DNA of 64,000 bases from positions 59,606 to 123,605 of the forward strand of contig NZ_BAAALT010000059.1 in NCBI RefSeq assembly GCF_039528515.1, in the 5' to 3' direction. Both the position numbers and the translations under genes were made by a program. The stretch is from Luedemannella flava (GTDB taxonomy: Bacteria > Actinomycetota > Actinomycetes > Mycobacteriales > Micromonosporaceae). Of the stretch, positions 45,777 through 54,182 are shown piece by piece. The notes beneath the pieces were generated by a model, which saw only the letters and a list, made by a program, of their open reading frames with translations, had not been told where the DNA came from and did no database searches. How positions within the stretch are numbered: the first letter of the stretch is position 1; every line of letters begins with the position of its first letter.

Positions 45777-47258
45777 TCACCCGTCCAGCTGCGGTGCCCA
45801 CGTTGTCCCGGTAGGAGTGTCAGTCAGCTCAATGCCTCGTTGCGCTAGCTCTTGCCGGATGACGTCAGCCCTGGCCCAGTCTCGCTCGGCGCGAGCTGAT
45901 GCTCGGGCAGCGACTAGCTGTTCAATTTCACCGATATCGGCGGCGCTGAAGTCGTCGCGACTGCGGCGTTGCTCGAAGTCCGCTTGGGACGCGGTGCCCA
46001 GCTGTAGTCCAAGTAGGGCCTCGACAGCACTCACCACTACCTTGCGTCCTGGCTCGGTAAGGTCCTGGTCCTTGAGTGCCTCCTGCAGGAGGGCGAGTAC
46101 CTGCGGGGTGTTGAGATCCGCGCTGATAGCGGCATCCACTTGGTCGAGGATCTCGGCGGCCCGTTTGTCGTCACCCGCCGCGTCACCCGCCATCGCCTGG
46201 TCGACGACCTGCGGCAGTGGGCGTAAAGCTTCGATGCGCGCCACGAGCCTGCGCATGGTTGCCCTGGTTTGCTCCAGTGCGTCCGTCGTGAAGTCCAGCG
46301 GCATACGGTAGTGGCCGCCGAGCAGGAACAGCCGGTATGCCATCGGGTGGTAACCCTTGTCCGCCAGGTCGGAAACCCGGACGGTTCCGCCTTCCGACTT
46401 TGACATCTTCCCGGCGTTGAACTGCAGGAACTCGTTGTGCAGCCAGTAGCGCACCCACCGCTCGCCGTCGCTGAGGAATGCCTCAGATTGAGCGATCTCA
46501 TTGACGTGGTGCAGCTCTCTGTGATCCACGCCGCCGGTGTGCAGGTCAAAGTGGCTTCCCAGGAAGTGCATGCTCATGACGGAGCACTCCAGATGCCAGC
46601 CGGGCGCACCCCACCCCCATGGGGATTGCCATCGCATCGCGCGGCGCTGGTCGGACGCCTCGGCCCTCCACAGGGCAAAGTCAGTCTTATTCCGCCGTCC
46701 GGCGATTTGTTCGACCCGGGCCCCCTCGAGTTGGCCTGCTACGTCGATGAGCCCAAGCTCGCCGTACCCGGATGATCGGGACGTGTCGAAGTACAGTCCT
46801 GTCGGAATCCGGTAGGCGAAACCTGTGCTCTCAAGTTCGGCAGCGAATTCGATCATCGCGTCGACGTGGGCTGTGGCTCGGGGATACTCGTCAGCGGGCA
46901 GGATATTGAGCGCGGTGAGGTCATCGAAAAATGCCTGTGTGTAGTGTTGCGCGATTTCTTCGACCGAGCGTCGTTCTCGCTCCGCCGCGGCCTCCAGCTT
47001 GTCTTCTCCAAGGTTGGTTTCCGCAACGGCGTGCCCCACGTCAGTGATGTTGATGACGTGCTTTACGGGATACCGCTTCCATCGCAGCGCACGGCGCAGG
47101 GTGTCCGCGAATACGTATGCTCGCATATTGCCGATGTGGGGGTACCCGTAGACGGTGGGTCCACAGCTGTACAAGCCCACGGTTTCGGCTCGAGGCATGA
47201 AGTCCTCGATTCGCCGGCCGAGCGAGTTATACAGCTTCAGTGGGTGCCCTGAGGTCAC
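45777..47258 (-). CDS. cysS: Cysteinyl-tRNA synthetase, divergent cluster-borne copy
   Basis: 493 aa from GTG 47258 with GGGAGG 5 bp upstream. Class I signatures are HIGN (41-44) in CGPTVYGYPHIGN with zinc-ligand C32, and KMSKS at 284-288. WHLECSVMSMHFLG and HHVNEIAQSEA retain the other Cys/His/Glu zinc ligands. The catalytic loop reads LHTGGVDHRELHH where the E. coli type has GGGIDLIFPHH, so the copy is divergent. Full length argues it is active, not an MshC-like mycothiol ligase. It is the last gene of the minus-strand operon, 108 bp after PhyH. It could charge the nearby tRNA-Cys for a dedicated use or be a resistance copy. Confidence 0.85.
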   Translation of the reverse strand: MTSGHPLKLYNSLGRRIEDFMPRAETVGLYSCGPTVYGYPHIGNMRAYVFADTLRRALRWKRYPVKHVINITDVGHAVAETNLGEDKLEAAAERERRSVEEIAQHYTQAFFDDLTALNILPADEYPRATAHVDAMIEFAAELESTGFAYRIPTGLYFDTSRSSGYGELGLIDVAGQLEGARVEQIAGRRNKTDFALWRAEASDQRRAMRWQSPWGWGAPGWHLECSVMSMHFLGSHFDLHTGGVDHRELHHVNEIAQSEAFLSDGERWVRYWLHNEFLQFNAGKMSKSEGGTVRVSDLADKGYHPMAYRLFLLGGHYRMPLDFTTDALEQTRATMRRLVARIEALRPLPQVVDQAMAGDAAGDDKRAAEILDQVDAAISADLNTPQVLALLQEALKDQDLTEPGRKVVVSAVEALLGLQLGTASQADFEQRRSRDDFSAADIGEIEQLVAARASARAERDWARADVIRQELAQRGIELTDTPTGTTWAPQLDG

Positions 47259-47366
47259 CTGTTCCTCCCGATCAAGACCTGCGCGATTCACCGAATGACG
47301 CTGCGATCGCGACAGTTTCACCTAGGGCTGCACCGCAAAGCCGTTGGTGAACTTCTCTCGCGTTCG

Positions 47367-48161
47367 TCAGTTCTGATTCATAAAACGTAGCAGCGGTAGG
47401 CCGTCGTCAGCCTTGTCGACATGACAACCGCGAGCGCTTTCGGCGTGTCCCAGTAGCTGCGCCATGGCCGACGTGGGGTCTACATCGGCTAGGTCAGGGG
47501 GCGCGAGGCGGTCGCGTGAACGGATCCAGCGCGGCGCGTACGCGACGGAAGCCAGCACACGCGGCTGGTCGGTCAGGTTCGGGCTTCGGGAGTGCCATGT
47601 TCGGTTGTCGAACACCACGCAGTCCCCAGCGTGGCCGGTGATCGGGACAGCACCCGCCCATGTGTGTTCATGCCCAGCCGGCGGCAACGGTCCGCAGTGA
47701 CCGCGCGGCAGCATCACAGTCGGCCCGTGTTGGGGGCTGGGAACATCGCTGAGAAGAAACCCTGCCTTGATCGACACCCGCGGGGCGCCCGCGCCACCGA
47801 GGTCGCCGATGAGAGTGCCGCCGTCTTGGTGCCATTCATAGTCCGGCACCGGCCGCTCGCCGGTCGCCGCTGCATGCCCCTGGGTAACCGTCAGATGACA
47901 GTGATACACGTGGACGTTGTGACCAAGCATCTGGGTGACGACCCCCAGCACTGACCGGACGGCTACGAGCGACCTGAACCTGGGCTCGACGTTGACGAAG
48001 TCGAACTCGTGCAGGTAGTGCTCGCTAGCGTTGGGACGCCGGCGCCAACGCTCCTCGGCAAGTTCGCTAAGCGCGATGGCCTCGGACCGAGCCAACGCAC
48101 CTTTGATGATCACATATCCGTGATCATCAAAATTCTGCGTGGCGGTGAGCCAATCGGACAT
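47367..48161 (-). CDS. PhyH-type Fe(II)/2-oxoglutarate oxygenase 1
   Basis: 264 aa from ATG 48161. The iron facial triad is H111-x-D113 in YEWHQDGG and H190 in NRTWHSRSPN, with R201 suited to bind 2-oxoglutarate. FDDHGYVIIKGAL is the usual N-terminal strand-turn. The open frame extends ~400 bp upstream across the next gene but is arginine-rich noise there. Predicted to hydroxylate or otherwise oxidise a small molecule. Five bp from the second PhyH gene. Confidence 0.85.
   Translation of the reverse strand: MSDWLTATQNFDDHGYVIIKGALARSEAIALSELAEERWRRRPNASEHYLHEFDFVNVEPRFRSLVAVRSVLGVVTQMLGHNVHVYHCHLTVTQGHAAATGERPVPDYEWHQDGGTLIGDLGGAGAPRVSIKAGFLLSDVPSPQHGPTVMLPRGHCGPLPPAGHEHTWAGAVPITGHAGDCVVFDNRTWHSRSPNLTDQPRVLASVAYAPRWIRSRDRLAPPDLADVDPTSAMAQLLGHAESARGCHVDKADDGLPLLRFMNQN
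48102..48131 (-). repeat. Perfect 12-bp inverted repeat inside the PhyH1 coding start
   Basis: TTTGATGATCAC and its exact reverse complement flank ATATCC. It encodes FDDHGYVIIK, 30-60 bases after the start codon, and would form a strong hairpin in the mRNA near the ribosome binding zone. Confidence 0.5.
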
Positions 48162-48166
48162 GATCG

Positions 48167-48928
48167 TTATCCTTGCGCCCGTTGTTCGCGGTCGGTGGGT
48201 GGCCGCGTCTGATAGTCGTTCTGTCCGTGACTGCGTCCGCGGGCCAGCCATAGCCGGTGGCCTTCGGGTAGTGGCTCGAAGACCTTGACGTCGGCAGGCA
48301 GGAACCTGCCCACTAAGCCGGTCCTTGGTCGGTTGGAGCGGTTCGGACGCGCACTGTGTAGGACGCTGGGATGGTGTAGCGACACGTGACCCGGAGGAAG
48401 GACGACGTCGACGGCCATGGCGTCGTTGATGTCGGGCAGGTAGCGGCTCAGCACGAACCGATCGGGGTCCTCTACGGCCACGTGGGCGCCCGCTGCTGGC
48501 AGGCGATGGCTGCCCGGAATGATCCGGAGGCAGCCGTTGTCGGGCCACGATCCGTCCACGGAGATCCATACAGCGACAGTTCGCTCGGGTGCGTCGAGAA
48601 AACGGTGCAAGTAGGCAGTGTCGTTGTGCCAGGGCGTCGCCTTGCCGACGATTGGGCGCTTGGCGAACAGGTGGCTGGAGCCAAGCACTACGTCAGGTCC
48701 ACAAACGGCCGCAACGAGATCGAGGACCTTCGGATCAAGCAGGAATTCCAGCAGTCTCTCGTCAGCCAGATGCGGCTTGTCGATCTCGTCGGCGAACGAC
48801 GTACCACGCGCGGAGATCTCCTCGAGGATCAACTGGCTCAGTCGGGCCAGGTCGACACCGGAAAAGACCTGGTGAGGAGTGATCCAGAACCCGTCCGCCT
48901 CCAACGCATGACCTATTTCTCTGATCAT
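48167..48928 (-). CDS. PhyH-type Fe(II)/2-oxoglutarate oxygenase 2
   Basis: 253 aa from ATG 48928 with GGGAG 7 bp upstream. Facial triad H101-x-D103 in TPWHNDTAYLH and H191 in SVLHSARPN; the arginine for 2-oxoglutarate follows about ten residues later. It is only distantly similar to PhyH1, so the two probably act on different positions or steps. It lies 19 bp from the B12-type radical SAM gene. Confidence 0.85.
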   Translation of the reverse strand: MIREIGHALEADGFWITPHQVFSGVDLARLSQLILEEISARGTSFADEIDKPHLADERLLEFLLDPKVLDLVAAVCGPDVVLGSSHLFAKRPIVGKATPWHNDTAYLHRFLDAPERTVAVWISVDGSWPDNGCLRIIPGSHRLPAAGAHVAVEDPDRFVLSRYLPDINDAMAVDVVLPPGHVSLHHPSVLHSARPNRSNRPRTGLVGRFLPADVKVFEPLPEGHRLWLARGRSHGQNDYQTRPPTDREQRAQG

Positions 48929-48947
48929 CGAATGGCTCCCGCCCAGC

Positions 48948-50336
48948 TCACAGCGTCGGTAGCTGCTTGCGCTCGAAGGTGAACGGCGCATCCTGCCGGA
49001 TGTCTTCGAGGCCCTCCAGGACTGCTAGCCGGAACTCGCGGCGTCCGCTCCACAGCCCGGTGCCGGCGTACGTGTCGCTCGTGGCCCAGTCGGTCTGTTT
49101 CGTGTCCTCGTCGTAGGCGGTTCCGAAGAACGCCTCGTACATCTCCGTGGAGGGGAACGGGGTATAGAAGTGGTGCATCTGCCGGTTGGTGGGCAGCTGG
49201 CTGAGCAGGCGTGACAGGCTAAGCGTCTGCTGGCTGTCCTCCTCGGTCTCACCCGGCAGGTCGTGCATCCAGCTGGTGAGCGAGAAGATTCCGGCTTCGT
49301 CGAGTGCCCGGCACGCATCGATGGCGTCCTGCCGGGTACAGCCCTTCTTCATGGCCGTCAGCATTCGATCTGAACCGGATTCGGCTCCGATGAAGATGCG
49401 CCGGAAACCGACGTCGCGCAGTCTTCTGAGGTCCACGATCCTGGTCAACCGGACGATGTCGTGGGCGCGCATGTTCGCCAGGAGTTCGACGTCGGCGGGC
49501 AGCGGCTTGTGCTCGAGGTTCTCCACGATGTCCACGACCCGCTTGGCGTTGCTGGAGAAGTTTGGGTCGAGGAAGCTGATGAACTCTGGGCGGTGGCGCC
49601 AGGCGAGGCTGGAAACTTCGTCGACGACGCGGCGCGGCTCCAGCGGACGCCACTTTCGCATGCTGTTGGTGGGTTCGGCGCAGTAGGTGCACGCGTAAGG
49701 GCACCCGTAGCTACTGATGTACGAGATCGCTCGGCGGTGCTCGTTGTAATACGCCTCGACGTCGACCAGCTCGTAGTTCATCGCCGGCAGCTCGTTCATG
49801 TCGACGATCGCATACGGCGTGGTCGTGACGCCGTCGGCCACGGTGCCCGAGGCGCGTACCTCTCGGCGGCCGTTCAGGAATGCAACGTTGGGCAAGGTCT
49901 CCAGCACGTCACGGTCGGGAAGACCGCCCGCCGCCTCGATCGCCTGCGCCAGCTTGACGATGGTGAGGTCGCCGGGACCGAACACGGCCACATCCGCGAG
50001 CCGCTCTCGCAGGATGCCGCGGTAGGCGAGTGTGGCGTGGTAGCCACCCCACGCCACCGGGATGCCAGGTTGGATGGCTCGTGCGATCCCGATCGCGGCG
50101 ATGGCGTTGTTGATGCTTGGCCCGGTCATCGACGAGACGCCGATGAGCTCGGCATCGGTCGCCTCCTGTCGTACTGTTTCGCGCCAGTTCCGGTCGGTCT
50201 GACAGTCGATGATCACGGGTGTGTGGCCAGCGTCAACCAGGGTGGTTCCGATCGCGAGAACCGAAAGCGGATGCCAGAGTGCGTTCGACTCACCCGTCTC
50301 GATCGGATCCACGGCGGCGAAGAGGATGATCTTCAT
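48948..50336 (-). CDS. B12-binding-domain radical SAM enzyme
   Basis: 462 aa. The N-terminal ~140 residues form a Rossmann B12-binding fold (GVSSMTGPSINNA, VAWGGYHATL), lacking the DxHxxG box, as usual for this radical SAM group. The radical SAM cluster is C212-x3-C216-x2-C219 in YGCPYACTYC. Later segments (FIGAESGSDRML, SWMHDLPGETEEDS) match Elp3/B12-rSAM barrels. Such enzymes methylate unactivated carbons or rearrange. ATG 50336 overlaps the nucleotidyltransferase stop as ATGA. Confidence 0.87.
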   Translation of the reverse strand: MKIILFAAVDPIETGESNALWHPLSVLAIGTTLVDAGHTPVIIDCQTDRNWRETVRQEATDAELIGVSSMTGPSINNAIAAIGIARAIQPGIPVAWGGYHATLAYRGILRERLADVAVFGPGDLTIVKLAQAIEAAGGLPDRDVLETLPNVAFLNGRREVRASGTVADGVTTTPYAIVDMNELPAMNYELVDVEAYYNEHRRAISYISSYGCPYACTYCAEPTNSMRKWRPLEPRRVVDEVSSLAWRHRPEFISFLDPNFSSNAKRVVDIVENLEHKPLPADVELLANMRAHDIVRLTRIVDLRRLRDVGFRRIFIGAESGSDRMLTAMKKGCTRQDAIDACRALDEAGIFSLTSWMHDLPGETEEDSQQTLSLSRLLSQLPTNRQMHHFYTPFPSTEMYEAFFGTAYDEDTKQTDWATSDTYAGTGLWSGRREFRLAVLEGLEDIRQDAPFTFERKQLPTL

Positions 50337-51403
50337 GTGGTGCGTACTCCGATCGTTGACGTGCCAGCGGGTGGCGGGAGTTCACGGCTTCGATCTGGTT
50401 CGGTGTGGTTCCGAAGAGATTCGGGTCCGCCGAGGTGCCAGTTGACGGCGTTCCATGTCTCGTCGTTTAGGCAGTGTGCGTAGCTCGCCGTACGTGTTTG
50501 TTGGTCGGCGTGGGTGGAGAGCAGCAGTTGGCGGTCGACGAAGTGGTGGACGATGGCATGTCTATAGACATCGTCCGGCCAGGTGGAATAGACCTCGCGG
50601 CAGCGGTGCTCGATGACGTCCAGCAGGCCGAGCAGGGTCGCGCGCGCCGTGTCGATGGCAATGCGTCGGCAGCGCCAGTCTGATGTGAGTGCGAGTAGGG
50701 CAGCGCAGAGCTCGTCGCACTCGGCAAGGGCTTCGAGCGTGACCATCCGCCACTTGAGGTGTGGCGGCCACCTTCCGACGAGGAAGAACGTGACGTCGAT
50801 GGTGTCGCTGAGGATGTGCTCGAAGATGTCCACTGCCGCGTCGGTCCGTCCGCGGAGTAGGCACTTTGTGGCCCCGTCCTGCAGCAGGTTACGGCCGTAG
50901 GTCAGCAACTCGACCGCGGCACGGCGTGCCCGCCCGTGGCGGCTGTCAACTTTGGCCGCGACCAGAGCACGCAGGTGCCCTTGAGGGTCGTACACAACGT
51001 CGAGCGTCTCGGCGTATGCCTCACACTTGCGGTCGTCCCAGACGACGTGCGGCTGGGACTCGTACGACCAGATGTGCTGGTGGATGTTGATCTCTAGGTC
51101 GCCGGTGGGGTCGCGGAATTTGAAGCCGGGCAGCCAGGTAGGCAGTAGGCCCTGGACCGTGTCGACGAACTTGGGCCACGGCAACTCGAGCACCGGTGTA
51201 GGCACTGGAACGTCGATGAGCAGAGTCAGGTCGATGTCAGAGTGGCCGTCGACGAATGCCCGGCGGCCGCTCAAGGCAGCTCCCCCGAGCACACCAACGG
51301 CGACGGTCTCTGGTTTCGCACAGAGGCGTGCCAGCAGCGGCTCCGCACGGCGGCGCACATCAGCGATGATGTTGGCTGTTTGCACAAACTGGTCGAACGG
51401 CAT
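50333..51403 (-). CDS. Nucleotidyltransferase-fold protein of the cysteine operon
   Basis: 356 aa. The fold signature is GGAALSGRRAFVDGHSDIDL, with metal Asp pair in SDIDLTLL near 55-60. The third carboxylate probably lies in DLEINIHQH. The long helical C-terminal half (~140-330) resembles the substrate domain of aminoglycoside or lincosamide-type nucleotidyltransferases. Role in the operon: adenylylating an intermediate or the final product. Three bp from the radical SAM gene. Confidence 0.72.
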   Translation of the reverse strand: MPFDQFVQTANIIADVRRRAEPLLARLCAKPETVAVGVLGGAALSGRRAFVDGHSDIDLTLLIDVPVPTPVLELPWPKFVDTVQGLLPTWLPGFKFRDPTGDLEINIHQHIWSYESQPHVVWDDRKCEAYAETLDVVYDPQGHLRALVAAKVDSRHGRARRAAVELLTYGRNLLQDGATKCLLRGRTDAAVDIFEHILSDTIDVTFFLVGRWPPHLKWRMVTLEALAECDELCAALLALTSDWRCRRIAIDTARATLLGLLDVIEHRCREVYSTWPDDVYRHAIVHHFVDRQLLLSTHADQQTRTASYAHCLNDETWNAVNWHLGGPESLRNHTEPDRSRELPPPAGTSTIGVRTT

Positions 51404-51406
51404 GGC

Positions 51407-52873
51407 CTACTCCGCCGGGCCACTACGGGGACGCTGGGTCGGCATTCCCAACAACGCCGGTTCGGGCACGGCGTCGCTGGTGTGCGTCACCTGCCCCGTG
51501 CTCTGGGTCGGATAGTGGGCCCGGTCGAACACCTCGAAGAACCGCACGTTGATACCTGGGTGGCAAACGGTGATGCCCATCTGGTCGATCTCCGTCCGCG
51601 ACACCATGAACCGGAACTCGCCAGCCACGTCGAGGGGTACGACGCGAAGCGGCTGGCCGTCGGTAGTTCCGCCCGCCGACATGGCTACCACGGTGCAGGG
51701 GTCAGGCCCACAGTTGCGGACCTCGACGTGGACGGCGTTGATGTCGCCGTGCCAAAGAAACGGGCTGCTCTCATACGCCGACACGTCCACCGCAGCTACG
51801 GGCTGGCTCGCAATGCCGGCCAAGGGCTGCCGGATGGAGGTCTGGAACCCGCAGACGCTGCAGCATGACTTGTCGGACAGGGACATGACCGTAGCCCGCA
51901 GGCCGACCCGCTCGATGAGAAGCGCCTGACAGTTGGGGCAGTAGGTGTTGGCTCCGTTCTGGCCGTAGACGTTGCCGAGGTACACGTAGCGCATGCCCAG
52001 TTCGAGAGCCGCGGCGCGGGCACGGACCAGGCGGTCGATAGGCGTTCGCGGCACATCGACGTACTTGTAGTCCGGATGAAAGCGCACGTAGTGCAGCGGG
52101 ACATCCGCGTCGAGATTCTCGAGCATCCAGCTGGCGACCCTCTCGGGTTGACCTGGGGCGTCGTTGGCGTCGGTGACCAGGAGCATCGACAGCTCGAGGT
52201 GACACCCGGAGCGGTAGACCTGCTCGATGCCGGCCAAGACCGGTTCGAGGCGGCCCTTCGTGACCCGCTTGTAGAAGACAGGATCCATGGATTTCAGCGA
52301 AAGGCTGAAGATGTCGATGACCTGCGTGAGATCGTCGATGGCGCGGGGGTCGATGTAGAAGGCCGACTTGTAGAGATTGATGATGCCGTGCTGACGGGCG
52401 AGCGCAGCGGTGTCCATGACGAACTCGTGCCACACCACCGGGTCGTTGTAGGTCCAGGAGATGATGTTGATGCCTCGCGAAAGGCACTCATCGACCACTT
52501 GTTCAGGTGTGTAGGTCCGGACCACGTCGTCGCCGACGTAGCTGGCCTGGGAGGTCTGCCAGTTGTGGCAGTAGTCGCAGTTCATCATGCAGCCGATGTT
52601 GCCCATCGACAGGATCCGGGCGCCGGGCGCGAAGTTGAACACGGCTTCGGTCTCGATGTTCTCCTCAGTCATCGCGACTGACTTGCCGTAGTTCAGGGTC
52701 ACCAGCGCGCCGCCCCGGTTCACACGCACTCGACAGAATCCGCTGCTGCCGTCCTTGATGCGGCAGTTGCGTGGCGACAGGTGGCACACCACGCTCCCGT
52801 CGTCCTGGGGTGTCCAGAGTCGCGCGGGGTGTGTCTCACGCTGCCACTTGTGCTGCTGCACGTCGCGGGGCAT
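51407..52873 (-). CDS. AmmeMemo-type radical SAM protein with extra C-terminal domain
   Basis: 488 aa. N-terminal CHLSPRNC ... GFCRVRVNRGG is the zinc/cysteine entrance of AMMECR1-linked radical SAM proteins. The Fe-S cysteines are C95, C99 and C102 in IGCMMNCDYCHNW, and NDPVVWHEF belongs to the barrel. A rubredoxin-like knuckle (CPNC ... CSVC) follows at ~310-345. The last ~140 residues form a beta-rich domain not usual in the family. ATG 52873 has GGAGG 4-5 bp upstream. AMMECR1 and Memo genes are absent here. Confidence 0.82.
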   Translation of the reverse strand: MPRDVQQHKWQRETHPARLWTPQDDGSVVCHLSPRNCRIKDGSSGFCRVRVNRGGALVTLNYGKSVAMTEENIETEAVFNFAPGARILSMGNIGCMMNCDYCHNWQTSQASYVGDDVVRTYTPEQVVDECLSRGINIISWTYNDPVVWHEFVMDTAALARQHGIINLYKSAFYIDPRAIDDLTQVIDIFSLSLKSMDPVFYKRVTKGRLEPVLAGIEQVYRSGCHLELSMLLVTDANDAPGQPERVASWMLENLDADVPLHYVRFHPDYKYVDVPRTPIDRLVRARAAALELGMRYVYLGNVYGQNGANTYCPNCQALLIERVGLRATVMSLSDKSCCSVCGFQTSIRQPLAGIASQPVAAVDVSAYESSPFLWHGDINAVHVEVRNCGPDPCTVVAMSAGGTTDGQPLRVVPLDVAGEFRFMVSRTEIDQMGITVCHPGINVRFFEVFDRAHYPTQSTGQVTHTSDAVPEPALLGMPTQRPRSGPAE

Positions 52874-52898
52874 GTGGCCTCCAAGTCCAGTCAGTGGG

Positions 52899-54182
52899 TC
52901 AGCAGGACGCGCTGGCCTGCAGGGCCTGCGCTAGGTCGGCGATGAGGTCATCGGCGGTTTCCAGGCCGATAGACAGACGGACCATGGTGTCCGTAACTCC
53001 GGCCGCGGCTCGCTCCGAGGGGTCCATCTGGGAGTGGGTGGTGCTGGCCGGATGCATGACAAGGCTGCGGATGTCGCCTATGTTCGCCGCATGGCTAAAG
53101 AGCCGAAGCGCCTGGACGAATCGGATCGCGCGGTCAGGGCCGCCTGCGATGTCGAAGCAGAAGACCGCGCCGGCGCCGCGTGGGAGGTACTTTTCGACCA
53201 TCGGCCGGTACGGACTCGACGGCAAGCCGGCATAGCCGACGCCTTCCACGTCGCGTTGGGTATCCAACCAACACGCGACCGCGACGGCGTTCTCGACGTG
53301 GCGTTGCATGCGCAGGCTGAGGGTTTCAATGCCCTGGAGCGCCGCCCACGCGGTGAAGGGTGACAGCGCGGGACCAAGGTCGCGCAACAGGTTGTAGCGC
53401 GCCCGGGCGACGAACGGGGCTGAGGGAAAGCGGTCGCAGAAGCTGATCCGATACCCGGGATCCAGCTCCATCAGTCGGGGATAACGACCTGATGAGGCGT
53501 AGTCGAACGAACTGCCCTCAACGATGACTCCGGCCACAGCGGTGCCATGGCCGCCAAGGAATTTGGTAGCCGAGTGCAGGACCAGATCCGCCCCCACCTC
53601 CAGAGGGCGGAACAGGTACGGCGTCGCGGCGGTGTTGTCGACCGCGAAAAGGACGCCGTGTTGGTGCGCCACAGCTGCGATGGCGCTGAGGTCGTAGACC
53701 GAGTTCGTAGGATTTCCGATCGTTTCGACGAACAGCAACTTGGTATTGGGACGGATAGCAGCTGCCCAACTGGACGGGCTCTGTGGGTCCGCGACTGTCG
53801 TCACGTCGATCCCCGTGTCGTACAGGGTCCGGCGCAGAAGGTTCGTGCTGCCTCCGTACAAGACGGGAGATGCCACGATGTGTTCGCCAGCCCGAGCGGC
53901 ATTCAGAAATAGGATCATCTCGGCGGCCTGGCCGCTGGCAACGGCCAGAGCATCGCTCCCGCCTTCGAGGGCACAAATCCGACCTTCCAGAGCTTGGATG
54001 GTTGGGTTGCCCATGCGGGTGTAGATCGGCCCTTGCTCGTCCAGACTGAACAGTCGGGCTGCCCGCTCGAAGTCGCCCAGGAGGAATGCATTGCCCGGAT
54101 AGATCGGCACCTGTCGGGCGCCGAGCGGACCGTCTGGTTCCGTAGCGGCGTGGATCTGCGTCGTTTCGAAACCCGGGCTCAT
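52899..54182 (-). CDS. PLP enzyme of the Cys/Met family (MetY/O-acetylhomoserine sulfhydrylase-like)
   Basis: 427 aa from ATG 54182 (ATGA overlap with the next gene). PLP lysine K207 in SATKFLGGHG and ring Asp D182 in AVDNTAATPYLFRP are in place; PIYTRMGNPT (52-61) is the phosphate/substrate loop of neighbouring-subunit type. Family members exchange a gamma- or beta-leaving group for sulfide or another thiol. In this context it may build or break a sulfur amino acid feeding the pathway. No sulfur-carrier gene is nearby. Confidence 0.85.
   Translation of the reverse strand: MSPGFETTQIHAATEPDGPLGARQVPIYPGNAFLLGDFERAARLFSLDEQGPIYTRMGNPTIQALEGRICALEGGSDALAVASGQAAEMILFLNAARAGEHIVASPVLYGGSTNLLRRTLYDTGIDVTTVADPQSPSSWAAAIRPNTKLLFVETIGNPTNSVYDLSAIAAVAHQHGVLFAVDNTAATPYLFRPLEVGADLVLHSATKFLGGHGTAVAGVIVEGSSFDYASSGRYPRLMELDPGYRISFCDRFPSAPFVARARYNLLRDLGPALSPFTAWAALQGIETLSLRMQRHVENAVAVACWLDTQRDVEGVGYAGLPSSPYRPMVEKYLPRGAGAVFCFDIAGGPDRAIRFVQALRLFSHAANIGDIRSLVMHPASTTHSQMDPSERAAAGVTDTMVRLSIGLETADDLIADLAQALQASASC

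Noticed and set aside
45777..47258. Mycothiol ligase MshC instead of CysRS
   Set aside because: The protein is full CysRS length, with HIGN, KMSKS and the C-terminal helical anticodon-type region, so CysRS is the better name.
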